Source: Azospirillum lipoferum
GTDB lineage: Bacteria > Pseudomonadota > Alphaproteobacteria > Azospirillales > Azospirillaceae
Direction: 5' to 3'
Assembly (NCBI RefSeq): GCF_024170005.1
Contig: NZ_JALJXJ010000016.1
Span: 62,001 to 126,000, forward strand
Length of the DNA stretch: 64,000 nucleotides
Position numbers and translations under genes: made by a program. This document shows, piece after piece, positions 61,739 to 64,000 of the stretch. Below the pieces are notes generated by a model. It was not told the DNA's origin. It searched no databases and worked only from the letters and a program-made list of their open reading frames with translations. Every line of letters starts with the position of its first letter. Position 1 is the first letter of the stretch.

Positions 61739-61972
61739 TCAGGCGGCGAGAGCGGCGACGGGCTCAGCGGAGGTCTGGGCAGCCGTAAGCACGGCGCGGT
61801 AGGTCTCGCGCTGTTCGGTCAGGCCGGCGAGCAGGTCGGTCAGGCTGTCGCGGGTGAAATCGCTGGTGGCGGTGTTCAGTTTCGACTGGGTGATCGCGAT
61901 GAATTCATCGACCACATCCAGGTGCAGGGAAGCAGAAGTGAAAACACCGTCGGCGCAATCGATCTTGGACAT
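61739..61972 (-). CDS. Small helical protein, paralogue 2
   Basis: 77 residues, about half identical to the gene at 61475, with the same HLDV...EFIA...DSLTDLL...LTEQR blocks and an alanine-rich tail. Both are on the same strand 42 bp apart, so they probably form one transcript. Promoter likely in the 270-bp gap before the PhoX-like gene's terminator. Confidence 0.65.
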   Translation of the reverse strand: MSKIDCADGVFTSASLHLDVVDEFIAITQSKLNTATSDFTRDSLTDLLAGLTEQRETYRAVLTAAQTSAEPVAALAA

Positions 61973-62172
61973 GGTGGCGATCCCTGTATTCGTGGCGAAG
62001 GCTTTTGCCCGTTCTGATGAGCTTATTGAGCCATCAGGCCAGTTAACGAGGTGTTAAGATCACCGATTGGTCTCAGGTCGATTGGTGATTACCTCTTCCA
62101 AAGAAAACGCCGCTCTGCGATTTGGCGGTAGTGTTACTTCTTTCGATTGGGCGTTTGCTTTGGGCATGAAAA

Positions 62173-62198
62173 AACGCGGCCGGTTTCCCGGCCGCGTT
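62173..62198 (-). terminator. Terminator of the PhoX-like gene
   Basis: AACGCGGCCGG-TTTC-CCGGCCGCGTT; the minus strand continues with a T-run complementary to six A's at 62169-62174. It lies about 50 bp past the stop codon at 62247. Confidence 0.85.
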
Positions 62199-62246
62199 CT
62201 TCACTGTCCATCCGGCCCCGATCAGGCCGCCATCACGCTCCCCTCA

Positions 62247-64000
62247 TCACACCGGCTGCGGCAGCCCGTGGATGTAGCCGACGCCGCCGCTGCGGCGGTT
62301 GCGGTAGGCGTCGTCGATCAGGCCGGCGACGCTGTCCTTGACCTTGTCGTGCAGGCCCTTCTCCCAATCGCCGGGGTGCTGGAAGTTGCTCATGATGTAG
62401 GAGAAGCCGTTGACGTCGTCGACCGCCTGCAGACCGGTCGATTCAGCCCCGGCCGGGCAGGACAGGATGCGGGACAGCTGCTTGGTGTCGGCGTTGTAGG
62501 CCCACAGGAAGTTGTTGACGTGGTTGCCGCTGTCTTCGCCGATGAACAGGGTGCGCAGCTTTTCGGAGAATTTCAGATTGTCCGGGTTGGCGATCCGGTC
62601 GGCGTCGGCGGTGTTGCCGAGCGCGTCCGGGGTAGCGAGGTCACGGCCGACCAGGGCGGGGACCGGGCTGAAATGCACCGGCACCCACTCGCTGGCGATG
62701 GCGGTGCCCGCCATGTCGGTCTGGCCGCCCTTCATCGGCAGCTGATAGACCGCACCGGCGTTGATGGCGTCGACCTTGATGCCGCTCTTGCCGTCGCTCA
62801 TCGACTTGTAGATGTAGGACACCGCCATGTAGGCGGTCTTGTCCTTGGCGTTGACGGTGACGCCTTCCAGCTTGGTCAGGGCCAGCGTGGCGCCGACGGT
62901 GGGGGCGTAGCGGTGGGTCTCCAGGAAGGCGGCGGCCTTCTCCATGCCCGGCTTGAACCTGACCCACTGGGTCTTGCCGCTGAAGCCGATGGCGGTGAAG
63001 GACGGATCCTTCGGGTCCTCCTTCTTCACCTCGACGATGTCGGCGGCCTTCAGCGTGTCGGCCAGCGTCTTGATCTCGTCGCTGGTGGCGTGGCCCAGCT
63101 TGACCCACTTCAGGGCGAAGGCACCGCCCTTGTCGATGTCCTTGCCGGCCTCCTGCTCCATCTTCGCGGCATAGAGGGTGCCGGCGGACAGGTCCTTCGC
63201 CTTGTCGGCAATGAACATGAACAGGCCGCCGTTGGTGGCGTCGTCGCCCATCAGCACGGTGCGCTCGTCCGGCATCACCTGCACCAGCTCGTGCGAGATG
63301 CGGCCCATGCAGTAATGCTTCTTGATGCTGCCGGTACCGTCCGGGTTCACCGTCACTTCCGGCAGGTGGCCGTAGTGGTAGGGGTTGGCCTTGGTCTCGT
63401 CGCCGAACAGGTTCTTGCTGTAGGCGCGGAACTGGTCGTCCAGCGCCGCCGCATCCGGCTCGTATTCCTCGCTCGACAGGTGGGTGTTCCAGGGCGACAG
63501 GCTGGCGCCGCAGGTGATCCACAGGCCGTGCACGCCGCTGGTGTCGACATTGTGGTACTGCACCAGCTTCAAGGCACCGGTTTCCTTGTTCTGGTCCAGC
63601 GTCAGGACAGCGATCGGCGACGGCAGCTTGCCGTACATCGAGGCGTCCTTGGAATCGCGGGTGGTGTATTCGAACTGGACCACGGCGAACAGGGTGTTGC
63701 CGGCCACGCCCGCCACCTTGGCGCCGGGGACCGGGGCCAGCATGTTGCAGCCATCCGGGCAGTCGGAGAAGAACTGCGTCGGGGTCGCCAGCGAGCCGTC
63801 CAGGATCGGCTTGCCGTTGATGTCGACATAGCCGCCGGCCAGGATCGTGCCGCCCTTGCCGTCCGGCACCATGTCGCCGGTGATGAACAGCGGCTGGTAG
63901 CCGAGCGCGAAGCTCTGCTTGGAGCCGTCGGCCCAGGTCACGACCATGCTGGACTCGACCGTGGTCTTGGCCTGCGCGGCGGCGGCGGTGGGGGCGGCCA
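62247..64000 (-). CDS. PhoX/DUF839-family protein, 5' end outside the window
   Basis: At least 583 residues, continuing past the right edge. The visible start AAPTAAAAQAKTTVESSMVV looks like the end of a signal peptide and the beginning of the mature protein. Blocks GDMVPDGKGGTILAGGYVDI, ITCGASLSPWNTHLSSEEYE, LPEVTVNPDG, HELVQVMPDERTVLMGDDAT and DNLKFSEKLRTLFIGEDS resemble DUF839/PhoX alkaline phosphatases, which are exported by Tat and use iron and calcium. Phosphatase activity is inferred. The terminator downstream is strong, so it is probably monocistronic or the last gene of its unit. Confidence 0.87.
   Translation of the reverse strand, partial: AAPTAAAAQAKTTVESSMVVTWADGSKQSFALGYQPLFITGDMVPDGKGGTILAGGYVDINGKPILDGSLATPTQFFSDCPDGCNMLAPVPGAKVAGVAGNTLFAVVQFEYTTRDSKDASMYGKLPSPIAVLTLDQNKETGALKLVQYHNVDTSGVHGLWITCGASLSPWNTHLSSEEYEPDAAALDDQFRAYSKNLFGDETKANPYHYGHLPEVTVNPDGTGSIKKHYCMGRISHELVQVMPDERTVLMGDDATNGGLFMFIADKAKDLSAGTLYAAKMEQEAGKDIDKGGAFALKWVKLGHATSDEIKTLADTLKAADIVEVKKEDPKDPSFTAIGFSGKTQWVRFKPGMEKAAAFLETHRYAPTVGATLALTKLEGVTVNAKDKTAYMAVSYIYKSMSDGKSGIKVDAINAGAVYQLPMKGGQTDMAGTAIASEWVPVHFSPVPALVGRDLATPDALGNTADADRIANPDNLKFSEKLRTLFIGEDSGNHVNNFLWAYNADTKQLSRILSCPAGAESTGLQAVDDVNGFSYIMSNFQHPGDWEKGLHDKVKDSVAGLIDDAYRNRRSGGVGYIHGLPQPV

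Overview
The window is high-GC DNA with the codon bias and repeat vocabulary of a Rhodospirillales-type alphaproteobacterium; Azospirillum is my best guess from gene content (inference, no search run). It carries an iteron-type replication origin with its RepA initiator (about 22.4-24.1 kb), so it is part of a plasmid or chromid. Almost everything else concerns the cell surface: nucleotide-sugar synthesis, glycosyl transfer, polysaccharide export, sulfation and type I protein secretion. This fits what is known of Azospirillum plasmids such as pRhico, which carry surface-polysaccharide genes.

Layout. 0-2.4 kb (minus): cysN (partial), cysD and a PAPS sulfotransferase form an overlapping sulfation unit. 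2.9-13.5 kb (plus): Wzm/Wzt-like ABC polysaccharide exporter, an 1152-residue methyltransferase/coiled-coil/double-GT2 protein, rfbCBDA for dTDP-L-rhamnose, and a UDP-glucuronate decarboxylase (UDP-xylose). 13.7-22.2 kb (minus): galE, a DUF2142-like membrane protein, a type I secretion pair (HlyD and HlyB types) with a small companion gene, and a bifunctional mannose-1-phosphate guanylyltransferase/isomerase. 22.2-24.1 kb: iterons, a large palindrome with an AT-rich centre, repA, and a REP-type repeat. 24.1-31 kb: an ABC exporter with a small secreted partner, overlapping coiled-coil ORFs, an Asp/Asn-hydroxylase-like enzyme, a GT4 and a TPR-glycosyltransferase. 31.4-35.5 kb (plus): pseB, pseC and a Wzx-type flippase. 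36-43.8 kb: an RTX protein, a YigZ-family protein and a 1462-residue DUF4347/RTX/cadherin-like adhesin. 43.9-54.8 kb: an MFS exporter, an anchored AMIN-like protein, a second type I secretion pair, a leaderless subtilase with a C-terminal carbohydrate-binding-like domain, a TetR-yciI-tag unit with a clear promoter/operator, and an M23-type peptidase. 55-61.5 kb: a beta-helix protein, a methyltransferase, an LPG-synthase-type membrane protein and a methyltransferase-GT2 fusion. 61.5-64 kb (minus): two small paralogous genes and a PhoX/DUF839 protein cut by the right edge.

How they fit. The enzymes supply activated rhamnose, xylose, galactose, mannose, a 4-amino-dideoxy sugar and PAPS. The glycosyltransferases, ABC exporter and flippase would assemble and export decorated surface glycans. 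Two type I secretion pairs would export the RTX, adhesin, beta-helix and subtilase proteins. The most striking unexplained element is a 40-residue module (Tyr-x-Ala-x-x-x-Asp-Leu ... His-Tyr ... Gly-Arg-x-Glu-Gly-Arg). It occurs about 16 times in four otherwise unrelated proteins: three predicted secreted proteins and one membrane-anchored AMIN-like protein encoded divergently from a type I transporter. It may define a shared surface-retention or docking system.
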